Of a DNA stretch of 64,000 nt, positions 39,222 to 53,067 are shown piece after piece (positions within the stretch are counted from its first letter, which is position 1; every line of letters begins with the position of its first letter). A program made the position numbers and the translations under genes. The stretch is from Ecdyonurus torrentis (lineage: Eukaryota; Arthropoda; Insecta; Ephemeroptera; Heptageniidae). The DNA lies in NCBI GenBank assembly GCA_949318235.1, contig OX439131.1:30279018-30343017 (forward strand), in the 5' to 3' direction. The notes beneath the pieces are model-generated. The model worked only from the letters and a program-made list of their open reading frames with translations. It was not told the DNA's origin and made no database searches.

Positions 39222-41361
39222 ATAAGCAGTATTACTCAATTAATGAATATATGAATGATGACACAATTTAAATACAAATTGTAATTTTATACATGAGTGT
39301 CATTTTTTTTTATTTGTATGTGTAAATTGCATTGACAATCATTTCTACATTGTCATTTTGTGGCAATAAGCTAAACTAATGAATTTAATTGTGTTATGAA
39401 TGTTTGGATGAAAGAAATGAATAAAGAATTTTGAATTCGAGATACAGTTTGAGATTCATATAATTGTAGATAATAATTGCGTGTGTCTACAAATATATAT
39501 TATCATGAGTTCCTTTATCTTTGTACGTTGTTTGCTACTTATATGTATTTACAGTTTTAAGTATCTGTGTGCCAGTATTGTGTATGTAATTTTGTAGTTT
39601 GTTGAGTGAATGGACGCATTTCTGAGGTAACAGTAAATATTTAAAAAAATAAATAAATTGATAAATAAAAAATCAACGTGGAGATAAATACGACACGATG
39701 CTTATTTCATGTTCAACACAAACCTACTGCACAAATAGTAAGGTGTTGATTTTATGTTTCTTTTTGTGAAGGAAATACTAACAAATTTTATTAGTCATCG
39801 AAAACATTTTAAGTTTTAAGTCTATAATAGTTACTAAACTGCCTCAAATATTGCAAATTAAATATTTTTGGGCAAAAATATTCGCAATATTATAAATTCT
39901 GTACTTCTATGAGTTTAATTTTTAGACCCAACTTAAATTTATATCGTATATTTCAATATAAACATATCTTATATAATAAAACAATATTATATTTTAATTG
40001 AAAGCTGTTTTAGTAATTTATTTTGATACATATACAAATAACAATGAAAAGAATACAAAATGTAACAACATTAAATGATCCTATTTGGTCGTATTTCGTG
40101 TTTGTATTTTTAGTAAAAATTGTACGTGTATTTATGTATAAAGTTCTAAACAATGTTTGAATATAATGGACATGTGGTCAAGATAAACTTAAAATCCCAA
40201 CAACCACAGGGACGGGATTTACTAAATCTGGACATCGGAAATACTATGACATGAAAGACAACACCTATAGTATAGGATTAGAGTAACAATAACAGACATC
40301 ATTTTTGAAGCCTAAAACATACAGCTTTAACTAACATTAACTTACAATGGATATGTGTACTGTATGTAGTTAAAAAGTTGAAACCTAGACCAAAAAATTA
40401 AAGATATATACAATAAAGTAATATATACGTGTAAAACTAAAACAGAAAGACAAGAAATCACAAACTTACGAAAAACCTTCCAACTGCTATATAGAATCAA
40501 CCCGTGCAAACATTTGCTTATAATATATTACATATTATGTAATTTGGGTTTCCTTTCAACAAATAAATATGCTTTTATCATAGACAAAAACTTGATTCTT
40601 CAAAAATTAAGTACATAGTATAAACTCAATTTTCAAACTTTTTTTTTTCTAATCTAACAATTTTTTTTAAACAGAAGATTTAAAGGGGTCATACAATCCT
40701 ATGAGTACTATGGTATTTGCCTCTAACGCTCTAACGGCTGTAGTTTGCTAGTTTTTCTTTGTTGTGCGCTTGCGGCAGTTTGAGTCTAATACCATTTCTG
40801 TGTCTGACCGAATAGTACGTCTTGCAAGAGAGAGAGAGAGAGAGAGAGAACGAGCAAGAGAACGTCTCCAGGGGAGCATACACCCCAAAGCCGCAGCGTC
40901 AGTGTTACTTAACTACTCACGCCAACTGTCATAAACTACTATTTGAATCCACGTCAATTAAGCTATGACATGACGTACAAATCAATACGAAGCAAATAGT
41001 CCGTCTTTCTTTTTTTTTTACGCATTTTCCTTCAATTTTTTTTACGGGACTAAAAATAAAAACAAAACAAGAAATAAAAATCTTACGTATTAGTTTTTTC
41101 TTCTTCTTCCTTTTCTTAAAAAAAAAAAAAAAAAAAAAAAAGTAAGTAAATATTCCCAACAGTACAATACAAAGAGTTGTCGTATTCTTTACTTTTTATG
41201 TCATGCTGCTGTCATATATCAGTTGATTTATGATGCTTGCATTGATTTTTGTTTTTTAAAGTTAGAGCTGGATTTAGCGCTGTTAAGAAAGTCTTTTCAA
41301 TTTATTGTAACTTAAAATCTGCTTATTGAAATATATTATTTTCAAACTATATTTAAATTTG

Positions 41362-41516
<155 letters not shown>

Positions 41517-42479
41517 GTAAATTAATAATTCAAATTTAATCCTACTATAAAGTAATTAGTGACGCGATATATAATGATTATTAAAACACAATTTCTAGTA
41601 GATTTTCTCAGTATACAATAAGGAAAACTTTAGTCTGAAAATTGTGTAATTAATTTTCATACGTTATATAACATAATACATCATCAAATGACAATTAAAG
41701 CATTTAATAAAATAATTAATCCCAACAGGATGAAATTTGATAGCATGATAATAATAATAAATATATTCAAAAATATTTTATACACATCAGGTAGCGTGAT
41801 TTAAATATTTGAAGAAAAAAATATCGTTAACGTTAATTGTAATCATTAGACGACAAAAATAAAGTTTATACTCATTAAAAACAAAGGCGAACAAGAAGAA
41901 GAAGAATATCGCAAAACAGAATTGTTCTGTGCTGTTTTTATCTGAATATAAATATAAATTATGTAATTTTAATCTCACTTTAAGATATTTTTTTCTTGTA
42001 AAACAAAAAAAAGTGTATATAATTATTATGATAATATATGAAAATGCTTTCGTGTTTAAATGATATTAATTTTGTAAATATTATGAAAAGTTTCTAAGAG
42101 ACATTATGTTTATATAATTAAGAGTAATGTCAAAGCCGTTTTTAAATAATTGTATAGTACAAAAATAGAGAGTGAGGGAAGGAGGAAGGAAATGTATTAT
42201 TAGTAAATTACTATTAATAATTATAATAACACACAATCAACGTAACTTAAGTTTTTTATTATTATGAAATAATATAACTGCAATTATTAACTATTTTTTA
42301 TTATAGCACTTTATTTCTTGTTTGAAAAAAGGTCAATTTTAATCAATCTCCGTTTATTCTGCGGTAACAAAAATAAAAATTTGATATCATATTATATCGT
42401 TTGATATGTCTATTTTATAGTTTACCAATCAGCGAATAACGATAAAAATTTAGTTACATATTCACACAGACACACATAC

Positions 42480-42485
<6 letters not shown>

Positions 42486-42533
<48 letters not shown>
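42486..42533. repeat. (AT)n microsatellite
   Basis: A 48-bp tract about 1 kb after the 149-bp tract. Confidence 0.97.
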
Positions 42534-42535
<2 letters not shown>

Positions 42536-43892
42536 AAAACACAAAAGGTTAAAAAGAGAGGTCACAACAAATTAATTATGATATTATTTTCAATAAAAAT
42601 TAATTATTTAAAACCATTTTGTTATAATAATAATTAAAATTAATTACTACAATATTTGATGTTATATTGAAACTACAATAGAACAAAAACCTATTATATT
42701 AATATTATATTTATTGAATCATATTTCAGTTATATACATGTGTGTATAATATAATTATAGTAAATAATGAGAGTATAATGTAATAGTTAACAGCAATCGA
42801 AGAAAATATTTTAAATTTTTTGTTAACATTTTAATATATCAAAATAAATAATGTACACAGAAATAATGAACTTAACAACAGCTTTCATTATTATTGTAAT
42901 TTTAAAAATTAAAATATAAACGAATGTATTTGGAGCATACATTTATAATGACTTTTACTTAATGGTAATGTACAGTAGGGTGACATTTTTCATTATTATA
43001 ATGCATGAACATTTTTTTTCTCCAATGCAAAATTATGTATTCGAATGTGTCATAGTATTTAGAATGCAAGTGTGAAATTTACCACTTGAATAAACATAAA
43101 AAAAGAAGTTCATATACGGAAATTAAAATTATTTAAATAAAATAAAGAATTTTATAAATGTGACCGTATAGCATAATATAACAAACATAGTTCCTTTCTA
43201 CATACATAACATCACATAAGGCCTATATTAAAATATCTTGACCTTAATTTTCTACATGATGCTTTTTAATTGCAAACTTTACCAGTGATGTGGAAGAAAG
43301 TGTTATAATCAACAATGACTGCAATCTAACAGGGAGCTTGATATGGAATTTAATGCCAAGACTATATATTTATATATATATATATATATATACTGTGAAA
43401 ATAAATCCTTCTTGCTGGCCAGGACATCACGCTCTCTTAATGAGATAAAAACGTCACACAACTTCTCTCAACTCTCCATCCATTAATTTAACTTACCAAG
43501 TGCTGAAAAGCGGAAAATATTCTGTAGAAAACTTTTTCCCCCCCTTTTTTTCCATCATTTAGCTTCACTTAAACTTAACTTCATAAACTATAGTTAATAT
43601 TTCCTCATGTAACAATAAAGCAGTTATTGTATACAGTACATTGTACAAAAACTATATTAAAAATTAAAATAAACGTTAATTTTTATTTTCTTTTTTGTTG
43701 TTGCTGTGATAATATGTATATAAACAAAAAAGATTTTTTTAAAAAAAAATTAACAGTTAATCTTTTTACTTTTTTTAAACTTATTTTTATTTAAAACTAT
43801 AACTACAATATGTTGCTAACATTATTTATGAATATAAAAATATTTTTAAAAAAGAAAATTTAATTTATTATTTACATAATACTATTACGTAG

Positions 43893-43953
<61 letters not shown>
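43893..43953. repeat. (CT)n microsatellite
   Basis: A 61-bp tract with one CC interruption. Confidence 0.97.
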
Positions 43954-43960
<7 letters not shown>

Positions 43961-44845
43961 AAGTAAGCGTGGAAAAAGTTTAAACCAATAAAAGAGCATT
44001 ATGTAAAAGTCGTTAGGCAGAAAAAAAGAAGAAGAAGAAGAATTAAAATCACGTGCTAAAATTTTATGGTCCATAATATGCAGAGTGTTTGTTGGAAAGA
44101 GAGGTAAAGAAAGTTTTTTTTCCCCTAGATAGAGGTAAACTAACGTAAAAATCAATACGATTCGTTCCTACTATTTTCCGAGACACAAAATTGGGTTATA
44201 TGGTAATGTTTTCTTAATAGACAACTTACTGTAAGTATTTTTAACAACTTTTCAAATAGAATACAATTGCAAACTGAAAGCTTATGTGATTCCGTATCGT
44301 TATATTTTAATTGCTTTTATTGATGATTAGATATTTTTAATTAGAGCACAAGCTTATTAGAGGGCGAAGAAAATATAGAATTAAAAACATTTTCATTACT
44401 TACATGACATAGCCTGTGTGCTTCCATTAAATAAATAATAATAAAAAGTAAATCAGAAAAAAAATAAAAAAGTAGAACATGAAAATTTCTTATCTTATAA
44501 TATAAAAATAGCCTTTGTATTTCAGTCATAAAATATTATGATATTATCAACAAGTAACAAAAGCTTTATTGCAATATGTCAGTCAGTCACTTTTTCTATA
44601 TATATAAATATATTTTTCTTATAGAGCAACATGTATGTGTATTACATGTAACAATCTAATGCTGAAAATTTGATTTATATTTAGCTTACAAGTCATGTAA
44701 CATGATTGCAAGAAACCGACATTTTCAAGAGTGACCACTTTATCAGCAAGTCATGCGAACATTTTATATATTAATATTATAAAACATGAAAGAAGAATCT
44801 TAATATTAATCTAATTATATAAGATATAAACAAGTATTGTATATC

Positions 44846-45160
44846 GTAAAGCCATAGACCACATGAAACAACATGTGTTTATTTAATTATTAAACACAAC
44901 ATGAAATCTCCACAACTGATGACATTTTTACCACAATGTAAAAGTGGCCACAAAAGAGAGCAAATTCAATTTGCGTGACTTTTGCTGTTTCTGACGTCAG
45001 AAACAGCAAAAGTTAGTATGAGAATGTTGTGCGGGTTGCATAAGTCGAAATTTTCTGATCGCAACTACGTTTTGAGACAAACTATAACGTTACTTATGTA
45101 AGTTTTATCAAGTGTTTTGTGATGTAAATACATATGTTTTATTCTGGTTTATTCCTTTAA
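44846..45160 (-). mobile_element. TTAA-bordered MITE, copy D
   Basis: A 315-bp reverse copy. The left border is GTAA (a mutated TTAA) followed by AGCCATAGACCACATG; the right border is TTAA after TTCCT. The interior contains the perfect palindrome TTTCTGACGTCAGAAA, extended outward to GCTG/CAGC, and the family string GTTGTGCGGGTTGCATAA. Confidence 0.8.
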
Positions 45161-45204
45161 AAGATATCTTATATGTTTGACAACAGAGATTTTTATTTTA
45201 CAAA

Positions 45205-45500
45205 TCACCGCAGATGGGACTTACAAAAATAACAATAACACAAATTTGTCACAAAACCTGTTTGTTTCACTGTAGAAGGGCATAGAAAAATTTGTCTTGT
45301 AAACTTATAAGACGCATAAGTTATATCGGTAGTCTCATATGTTATTCGTCTTTACTATCTAGAGCAACAAATTTTTCTATTGAATATCGTCTTATGACAT
45401 CATGATGAGAAAAAATTGCATACTTTACGGTTATTTAGAAATTTGGGAAAAATTAGCATTAAAGGTCTCATTTTGTGTTTAATGCTTTATAAAGGCAAGT
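45205..45500 (+). mobile_element. TTAA-family MITE, degraded copy G
   Basis: A diverged copy beginning about 45 bp after copy D. It retains GATGGGACTTACAAAAATAAC, ATTGCATACTTTAC, GGGAAAAATTAGCATTAAAG and TCTCATTTTGTGTTTAATG in family order, but has lost the clear termini and the ACCCGCACAAC block. Boundaries are approximate. It is probably an older insertion of the same family. Confidence 0.55.
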
Positions 45501-46004
45501 TGTTAGGCCTAAAGTATGCTTTTAAAAAAAAATATATAAATTAAATAAAAAATAATAAAAAATAAATTTATCACTAGTAAATGTGTACATAAAAAAATAT
45601 AAAACATTATTTTTTTTTTTGGTATATTTATAAAGGTAAATTATTGTTGTAAAACGGTAACGAAGGTATATATAGTATAAAAATATATTAAATGATAATG
45701 TTATAAAATGATTTACAACTTACAACAAGAATGAAAAATTACTATAACGCAGTCACGCAAATCTATATTTATTAAAAGCATACTACACATAATATACACA
45801 CACATATACAAAAATATTGAGAGAGATAAAGTTTTACCTGAAAAAGCTATAATAATATTTCTAAATTATATTTTATCTCTCTTCTGTATGTGGGATGCTA
45901 TAAATGTATTACAAAAAATATATAATATATAATGTGTAAAAACTTCTACGTTACGTTAATAATAATTACAAATCATTTTTAATTTAAATAAAACGAGAGA
46001 AACG

Positions 46005-46036
<32 letters not shown>
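46005..46036. repeat. Poly-A run, 32 bp
   Basis: Uninterrupted A run; a second of 30 bp lies at 46824-46853. Confidence 0.95.
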
Positions 46037-46037
<1 letters not shown>

Positions 46038-46820
46038 CAGATATTTTATACAAGTTAATCAAAAAATCGTTTGCAGAAAAAAATGTTATTATAACAACTT
46101 GCAAAATTTGTGGTTAAAAAAGAAAAAGAAAAAAAAGTTTTTGCAAAGCACCAAAATAATTTTCTAGATAAAGTGGAAAGAAACATTTTTTTTTCTTTTT
46201 ATTATTTTTTAAACCCTTTGATAAAACTCATAAATTTTGACATTAACTGATAAAAGTTAAAAATTATGTCTGGTTTAATAACGTAATATAAAACAACATG
46301 ATTTTAAAATTTATTCTGATAACTTTCATAATAATCTTTTACAATATTTTAAATCGAGTTATCACAAAAAATGTACATATCATGACACCAAATTATTGAT
46401 ATTATTGTATGATGTATCAAACATGAGGATTTCATTTAACCTTATTCCAATTAAAAAAAAAAAAAAAAAAACGGCATGCATTAGAAATTTTTACAATTTT
46501 GCAAACTTGCGTGATCAATTTCGTTTTTTTCATAAAAAAAAGCAATTTAATCACTAAAGTTTGCAATTACCATAATTAAATAATAATAAATAAATAAAAA
46601 CTAATACAAGTCATGAATTATAGTTAATATGTAAAAAGAAGGCGTATTTCCAATTAAAAACGTCCAATAAGTAATTTACAATTTGTTTATAAAATTTATA
46701 AATTACCACAATATGTTAGATTAAATTAAAAATGACAAATATTAAAGTTAAAAAAGAATACGATTTTATGTTACGTTATATACAATAAATTACATAATAT
46801 ATTATATCACTTTTTTATGT

Positions 46821-46854
<34 letters not shown>

Positions 46855-47904
46855 GTTATGCAATATGCATTGTATAAAATTTGATAGACAGAGATCGTAC
46901 GTGACTTTGCTTTAGCATCAAACATCCAGTACATATAGTATTCTATTATTCTTTCATGAAAATATAATATAGTATATAGCTGTAGCCATAACAAATAAAA
47001 AAAATATTCTTTTTTTTTTTAATATACAACAAAATACAATATCAAACACTTAATTTAGACTATTTATCTTTTCCGCATTGTCTTTTATCATATTAATAAA
47101 TAATTCATATTTTTTTTTATCTTTTTTTTTTTTTTTTTTTTTTTCAATGGTAGAGATTGAATAAATTATAAGTAATAAAAATAACGATTTATCGGTATAA
47201 AGTGACTAGCAAGTGTGTAAATAGTACTGTAAATTTAACGTCTCTCTTTCTCTCTCTCTCCCTCTCTCTATTTTATTTACGGATTGATGTCCAGTATTTG
47301 ATGTTGACTGATGACCACTAGGGAGACTGTATAACCTCCGACCTCACTTGCATTGCAATATATGCGGGGAAAGTCCCCTTCAATTGCAAAAAGGGTCTCA
47401 ATTTAGAGGAGAGAGCAGCTGCATCCAAAAACTTCACTCTAGAAAGAAAACCTCATCGAAAACTTTTGCCATTGCTTTATATATATACTCACTCTTCCAT
47501 GTAAACTTTTACATTTAATCTAAAATATCGTATAATTATTCAAAGTTTTCCCATAGGAAAGGTCAATTAAGTTTTATATGTTGCTACTATTGTTAATAAC
47601 ATTAGTAAATAGCGGAAAAGGTGAACAATAAAGGAAAAAAAATGTCAACAATACAATGTTTTGCTATTTTCATTCACATGCTTTTTGGATGGTATTAAAA
47701 CTGGAGTGCAGAAAAATTATTCAACAAAACAATTCACGCACTATATTCCATTAAAAAAATAATAGTAATAAAAAAAAAAACGTAATGTTTTATTCATCTC
47801 CTATTATTTATGTTTTATTATAAAATTTGAACGGGGTAAAATTAAACCGTAAATAAAATATTTTTAGATTCCTACGACTAAAAAAATTTCATCTGCACTA
47901 AATT

Positions 47905-48017
47905 TTCTTCTTCTTCTTCTTCTTCTTCTTCTTCTTCTTCTTCTTCTTCTTCTTCTTCTTCTTCTTCTTCTTCTTCTTCTTCTTCTTCTTCTTCTTCTTC
48001 TTCTTCTTCTTCTTCTT
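47905..48017. repeat. (TTC)n microsatellite, 113 bp
   Basis: About 37 perfect units. On the minus strand this is (GAA)n and produces a spurious poly-Arg frame. The only long trinucleotide tract in the window. Confidence 0.98.
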
Positions 48018-48174
48018 TTTTTTTTGTCTCTACAAAATCTTGACTCTCTCTCTTGCATATTTACAATTGAATCTCTGCAGCAATTTAATTTTGCTACGCA
48101 TTCAGATTCGCATATATGAGCAATTCCGCAGCTTTCAAAAAAGGAAACAGAATGAATTCCCAATTTGCATTTCT

Positions 48175-48179
<5 letters not shown>

Positions 48180-48259
<80 letters not shown>
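48180..48259. repeat. (TC)n microsatellite, 80 bp
   Basis: Lies 160 bp after the TTC tract; both have pyrimidines on the plus strand. Confidence 0.98.
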
Positions 48260-48262
<3 letters not shown>

Positions 48263-48855
48263 CCTCTGTGTAGCAATTTCAACTTAAGGTTAAAATCTTC
48301 ATACATAGTTAGGTAAAAAAAAATTCGCAAGTAATTTTAAAAATGGTAATTTTTTTAGATGAGTTTTTTTTCTTCTTGTTTTACTAAAAACAATTTTACC
48401 GTTGAATACATAAAAACTTTATAAACTATGCCAATAATATACGAGTAAACTTTAAACTTTTATAAAAATCTGCAATATATAAATTTTAAGTTACATTAAA
48501 AAAAAAACTGAATATCTGCAAGATCATATTATTAAATTTCACGGTAGACAATTTTTTATGATTTTATAGATAGAAAGAATAGATAAATATTACCACAATT
48601 TTTAATAACAATAAAATCTTCCAATAAAAATATATAATATTTCTTATCGTTTTTATTTCAATATTTTTGACCTTCCTTACAAGTATAAGAATATCGATAT
48701 AATACATATAGAGTATATTATACAGAAAGAAAATTATATTGTTAAAGTTATACCGATACGCATGATACACAGAACAATATATATATTTTTTAATAAATTT
48801 CAAAATAAGAAAAAAAATTTTCAACTCAGCATTTTTGTTTTACAACATTTAATAA

Positions 48856-48886
<31 letters not shown>

Positions 48887-49633
48887 CATTAACTTACGGT
48901 ACTAAAGTCAAACGAATGAAACAAAATGTTAGAAAACAAATTTTGTATTATTAGAGAAGGTGCTTACACCTTTGGGATTCACCAAAGATTGTGATTCTAG
49001 TTGCGTGTGGATTGAGTCCAGTATAGTGAATACTGCAGTCCCATGAGAATACTACCTAACCTAATTCAAGCTTCACAAATTCCTATACATACACACACAT
49101 ACTGGCGAGAAACAATTCTCATGCCATTTGTTTCCTATAAAGTGACAGTCATAAAATATCAATTTACTAGATTTTATTTATTCGATAAAGTGTACACATT
49201 TGAGATAGAGTTACTTAATTAAATTTAATTTGTTATATATATAAAGACACTGAATATATTACAATCCAGGGAATAGCTATTTATTATTATTTTATTATTA
49301 AAGCTCATCACGTAAACTAATTTTTGTTTCTCTCTTCTAATTTAAAGCAATCTAACATTTTAACCTGGAGATAAAGTCGTATAATATAAACCTATAATTG
49401 TGACAATTTAATAATAAACATTAATAATGATTTGTAATTAACTACAGCAAGACCAATTTACACAATAACTTTGATTTGCATGAAAATTTAATAGTTTTAA
49501 ATGGGGCTTGCATGTGCAATCGAATTTAGTACACATAGAGAAGAAATTACGTACTTTATGCTGCATTATGGCATAAATATTGTTCAGTTGGAATATCATA
49601 AATAATTATGCTCTACAATATAATATTTATGCT

Positions 49634-49703
49634 ATGTTGTATAGTTATTATGAATTATGATATAAATTATGTTGTATAGTTATTATGAATTATGATATAA
49701 ATT
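49634..49703. repeat. Two 35-bp tandem copies
   Basis: A 35-bp unit beginning ATGTTGTATAGTTATTATGA is repeated exactly at 49634-49668 and 49669-49703, with a third partial start (ATGTTG) following. It lies in an AT-rich patch with several AATTATGCT/GCATAAAT motifs, like those beside the 13614 foldback. Confidence 0.8.
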
Positions 49704-50452
49704 ATGTTGCAATGAATAAATGTTGCAGAAATTTAGTTAGCATAATTATTAAGTATTTATTTTTCTCTTTGTACAAAGTGTCAAAATATTGCACCTTGTG
49801 AACAGGGCTTAATGGTTAATGAACAACAGATATCATTTCTATAGTTTGAAGAATTAAAAGAAGAGATTATACTTGAAAAAAAAAGAGGATAAGGTTAACT
49901 ATAAATTAAGAAAAGTTTATATTAACACTTTTTTTTTTTTTTTTTTTTTTGGTGTAGCAAACATTTGGTACGTGCTTAAGTATGGAAACAAAGCAGCAGT
50001 TAGAAACAACCAAGCAGTAGACAAAGTATATAGCGATGGTATAGGGTATAGTAGTCATCATGGCAATTACAAGGGATAACCGCATTGACGCAATTACATT
50101 AGTCACAACTTTGTCCCAATTAAACCACGACACACACTGGCTTGACAATAAATTAACATTTAATGCAATGTATGTATAAAGATAATAAATTATAATAGTT
50201 TGTATATATATACATAGAGATATTATATATGTATTTAGTTAAAATATGATATAATGTATTATACGATGAGCTGTATAAGGGTTACGATATTACATTACAA
50301 ACAACGATATAGTTATTTTTATACTAATTGAATACAGTAATGCATTTTACAATACTAACATTTTATGTATACAAAATAATTTTTTATATGGTTTTTATAT
50401 AACATTTTACTTGTTTTGAAATAGATATAATAAAAAACGAAATTTATTTTTT

Positions 50453-50453
<1 letters not shown>

Positions 50454-50509
<56 letters not shown>
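50454..50509. repeat. (CT)n microsatellite
   Basis: A 56-bp uninterrupted tract. Confidence 0.97.
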
Positions 50510-50512
<3 letters not shown>

Positions 50513-50861
50513 CTACTGTTTATTTAAAAGTATAAATTTCAGAAATGATGAAATTTATTTAACGTACTTGAACATTATTGTGTTTTATTTATTCGTGAAA
50601 AATTTACTCTACTGTAGAATTATTTTACAGTTTACAGTGTAAAATTATTACACAGTTTAGAATTATTTCAAAAATCCAGTGTTTTCATTTTGTTTAAAAA
50701 AATGTATGAACAACAATAATAAATACTTAGATTTACAAAGCAATAGATTAATAAAGTCCGCTCTTGGATTTAGAGATTTAGAGAGAGAGAACAGAGAAAA
50801 GGAATCACAATTTTGCTCAGTGATATTACGTGGCAACACTTATTTATATTCTACTGCGTCT

Positions 50862-50966
<105 letters not shown>

Positions 50967-51283
50967 CTCTCTCTTGTCACAAGCATGATGACTTTTTATG
51001 AAAGATAAGTCACTTTAACACGGATAAAAAAATATAGTAGTAGGCATGTAGTACACGCTATAACTGTTAGAAGAAAAAAAAGTATATAGATGAAACTTTG
51101 AGTCACATCAAATGTTCAATTGAAAGTATAGTGAAAAAGAAAAAGTGGATTTCTTTGGCAAAGGTTTCTGAATTGAAGTGATCGAGAGAGAGAGAGAGAG
51201 AGAGAGAAGAATAAGAAAAAGAGATGAGCAATCGATGTATAGAGAGGGATGATGAGTTTGACAGAGGTTACTTACTTGTTAGT

Positions 51284-51287
<4 letters not shown>

Positions 51288-51349
<62 letters not shown>
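51288..51349. repeat. (TC)n microsatellite
   Basis: A 62-bp tract about 80 bp after a 23-bp (GA)n run at 51185-51207; the two are inverted complements and could pair. Confidence 0.97.
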
Positions 51350-51355
<6 letters not shown>

Positions 51356-52014
51356 GATTACTCGCCAAACTCGCTGATGTTGCTGACCAGATCAATTTAA
51401 GAAGAGAAGATGCTACAGGGTGAGTCAGAAAGAGAGAGAGAACGACACATCCGAGGCTCATAATGTCAAACTACATACCTACAATATTTTACTACAAGAA
51501 ATTCGTACATAGCTCCAATTTCAAGTATACGTACATATTATGTATGTGTACATATTTACATAATTGATGTTAAATAAAATGTTTAAAAATTTTCAGACCT
51601 CTTTGTTTCTTGTTAAAAACACAAAATGTATATTTCTTTTCACAAAATTTAATCAAAATATATGACAATATTGAACATTGTACGTATAATACACGGAAAG
51701 TTATACAGTATATAAAAACATTGAAATTAACTATACATGAAATGAATATTATCCTATTCAAAAACACTCTTTATTTTATGTGTGTGTGTAATATTGCTTT
51801 CAATGCATATAAACATAAAATTTCATTTAATATTATATTTTACGTTTCTATATACGTATATCTAAAAGTTTCCTTTTTTTTTCTTCAATATTCAGTAAAA
51901 GTGAGATTGACAGAGTGATGTAAAAGGAATGAAATAGAAATAGTTTCTGAATATCAAGGCAAATCTAATTTACCCCTTTTTTTGTATGGTTTTAGTAGTG
52001 AGTATGTGCTATTT

Positions 52015-52018
<4 letters not shown>

Positions 52019-52091
<73 letters not shown>
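52019..52091. repeat. (AG)n microsatellite, 73 bp
   Basis: Uninterrupted tract. Confidence 0.98.
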
Positions 52092-52096
<5 letters not shown>

Positions 52097-53014
52097 AGAA
52101 ATACGTTTCCTTGCGTATCTTCGAAGTAAGCAAAATCAATGAAAGGATGTTAAGCCAGTTTCTCTCTTTTCCTCCTCATTATCTTCTATTACATTCTAAC
52201 GTCACTGCTCATTACATTTCAAAGCCAAAAGAAAGAGGATTACAATTAATGTGCGAGAGATTATGTTACTCTGTATCACATTTTATTTGTCGTGATATAC
52301 TTACACACTAATATTTTATTTTATACACATCTTTAATAATAATAATAAAAAAAATAATAATAATGAGCCTTGAAATACAATGCAAAATAGACTAAAAAAT
52401 GTATATTTTCTTTTTTAATGATGGTTTTTGTATGCCAATATATTTTATTGAATTCAAGATACAAGCTTGCCAAATATTTTTTAGATATTATTTTCCTTTT
52501 TTCAATTATTTATTATTGTTATTTTCATCGCTTAAGTTTTCCATTGTTTTTATTAATTTTAAAACAATCTCTCTCTCTCTCTCTCTCTTAATTTTTTATA
52601 CATCTGCAAATCTATAGAAGTCAGAGTAAATAGAAAACAATCACTGACATAAAAGCAATTACGTTTTATCCTGAACGTCAAGCTGTAATTGAGCAAAAGA
52701 AAGTGACTGTAATGCTTAATCTAACGCAAGACTAAAACCGACGAACGTATTTATCTTTTAGCAATCTAACTTGTATTATATATCTCGCGGCGGTAGAGAA
52801 TTAAGCTGTAGGGAACAGCGACATTCACACTAATGACAGGTGGTAAGCGGTACAGTTCAATGTAAGTCCGTAATGAAGAAAAATGAAAGTAAAAATATTA
52901 TTAATGGATAATAAATTACATTTTTTTTAATGAAGTTAACAAGCACTTAAACTTTAAATTTATCCACTTTTTTTTAAGTACGTTTAAGATAAGATGAAAG
53001 AGTAACTGCGAGTG

Positions 53015-53017
<3 letters not shown>

Positions 53018-53064
<47 letters not shown>
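53018..53064. repeat. (GA)n microsatellite
   Basis: A 47-bp tract. Confidence 0.97.

Positions 53065-53067
<3 letters not shown>

Noticed and set aside
43490..43535. Minus-strand donor-like gtaagt with upstream ctacag (25-nt candidate exon)
   Set aside because: Joining to exon a in the required phase would create TGA at the junction; no semaphorin similarity.
48968..49043. Candidate missing upstream semaphorin exon (minus strand, GLNPHATRITIFGESQ, donor-like gtgtaag)
   Set aside because: Phase would fit exon a, but the sequence lacks the expected LL(V/I)GAR motif and the splice signals are weak.
48961..49045. Possible tRNA-like segment (GGATTGAGTCC resembles a B box)
   Set aside because: No convincing A box or cloverleaf could be drawn.
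49906..50148. Minus-strand 80-codon open frame
   Set aside because: No domain recognised; it ends in a poly-Lys run made from the T homopolymer at 49930, and a competing plus-strand frame overlaps it.
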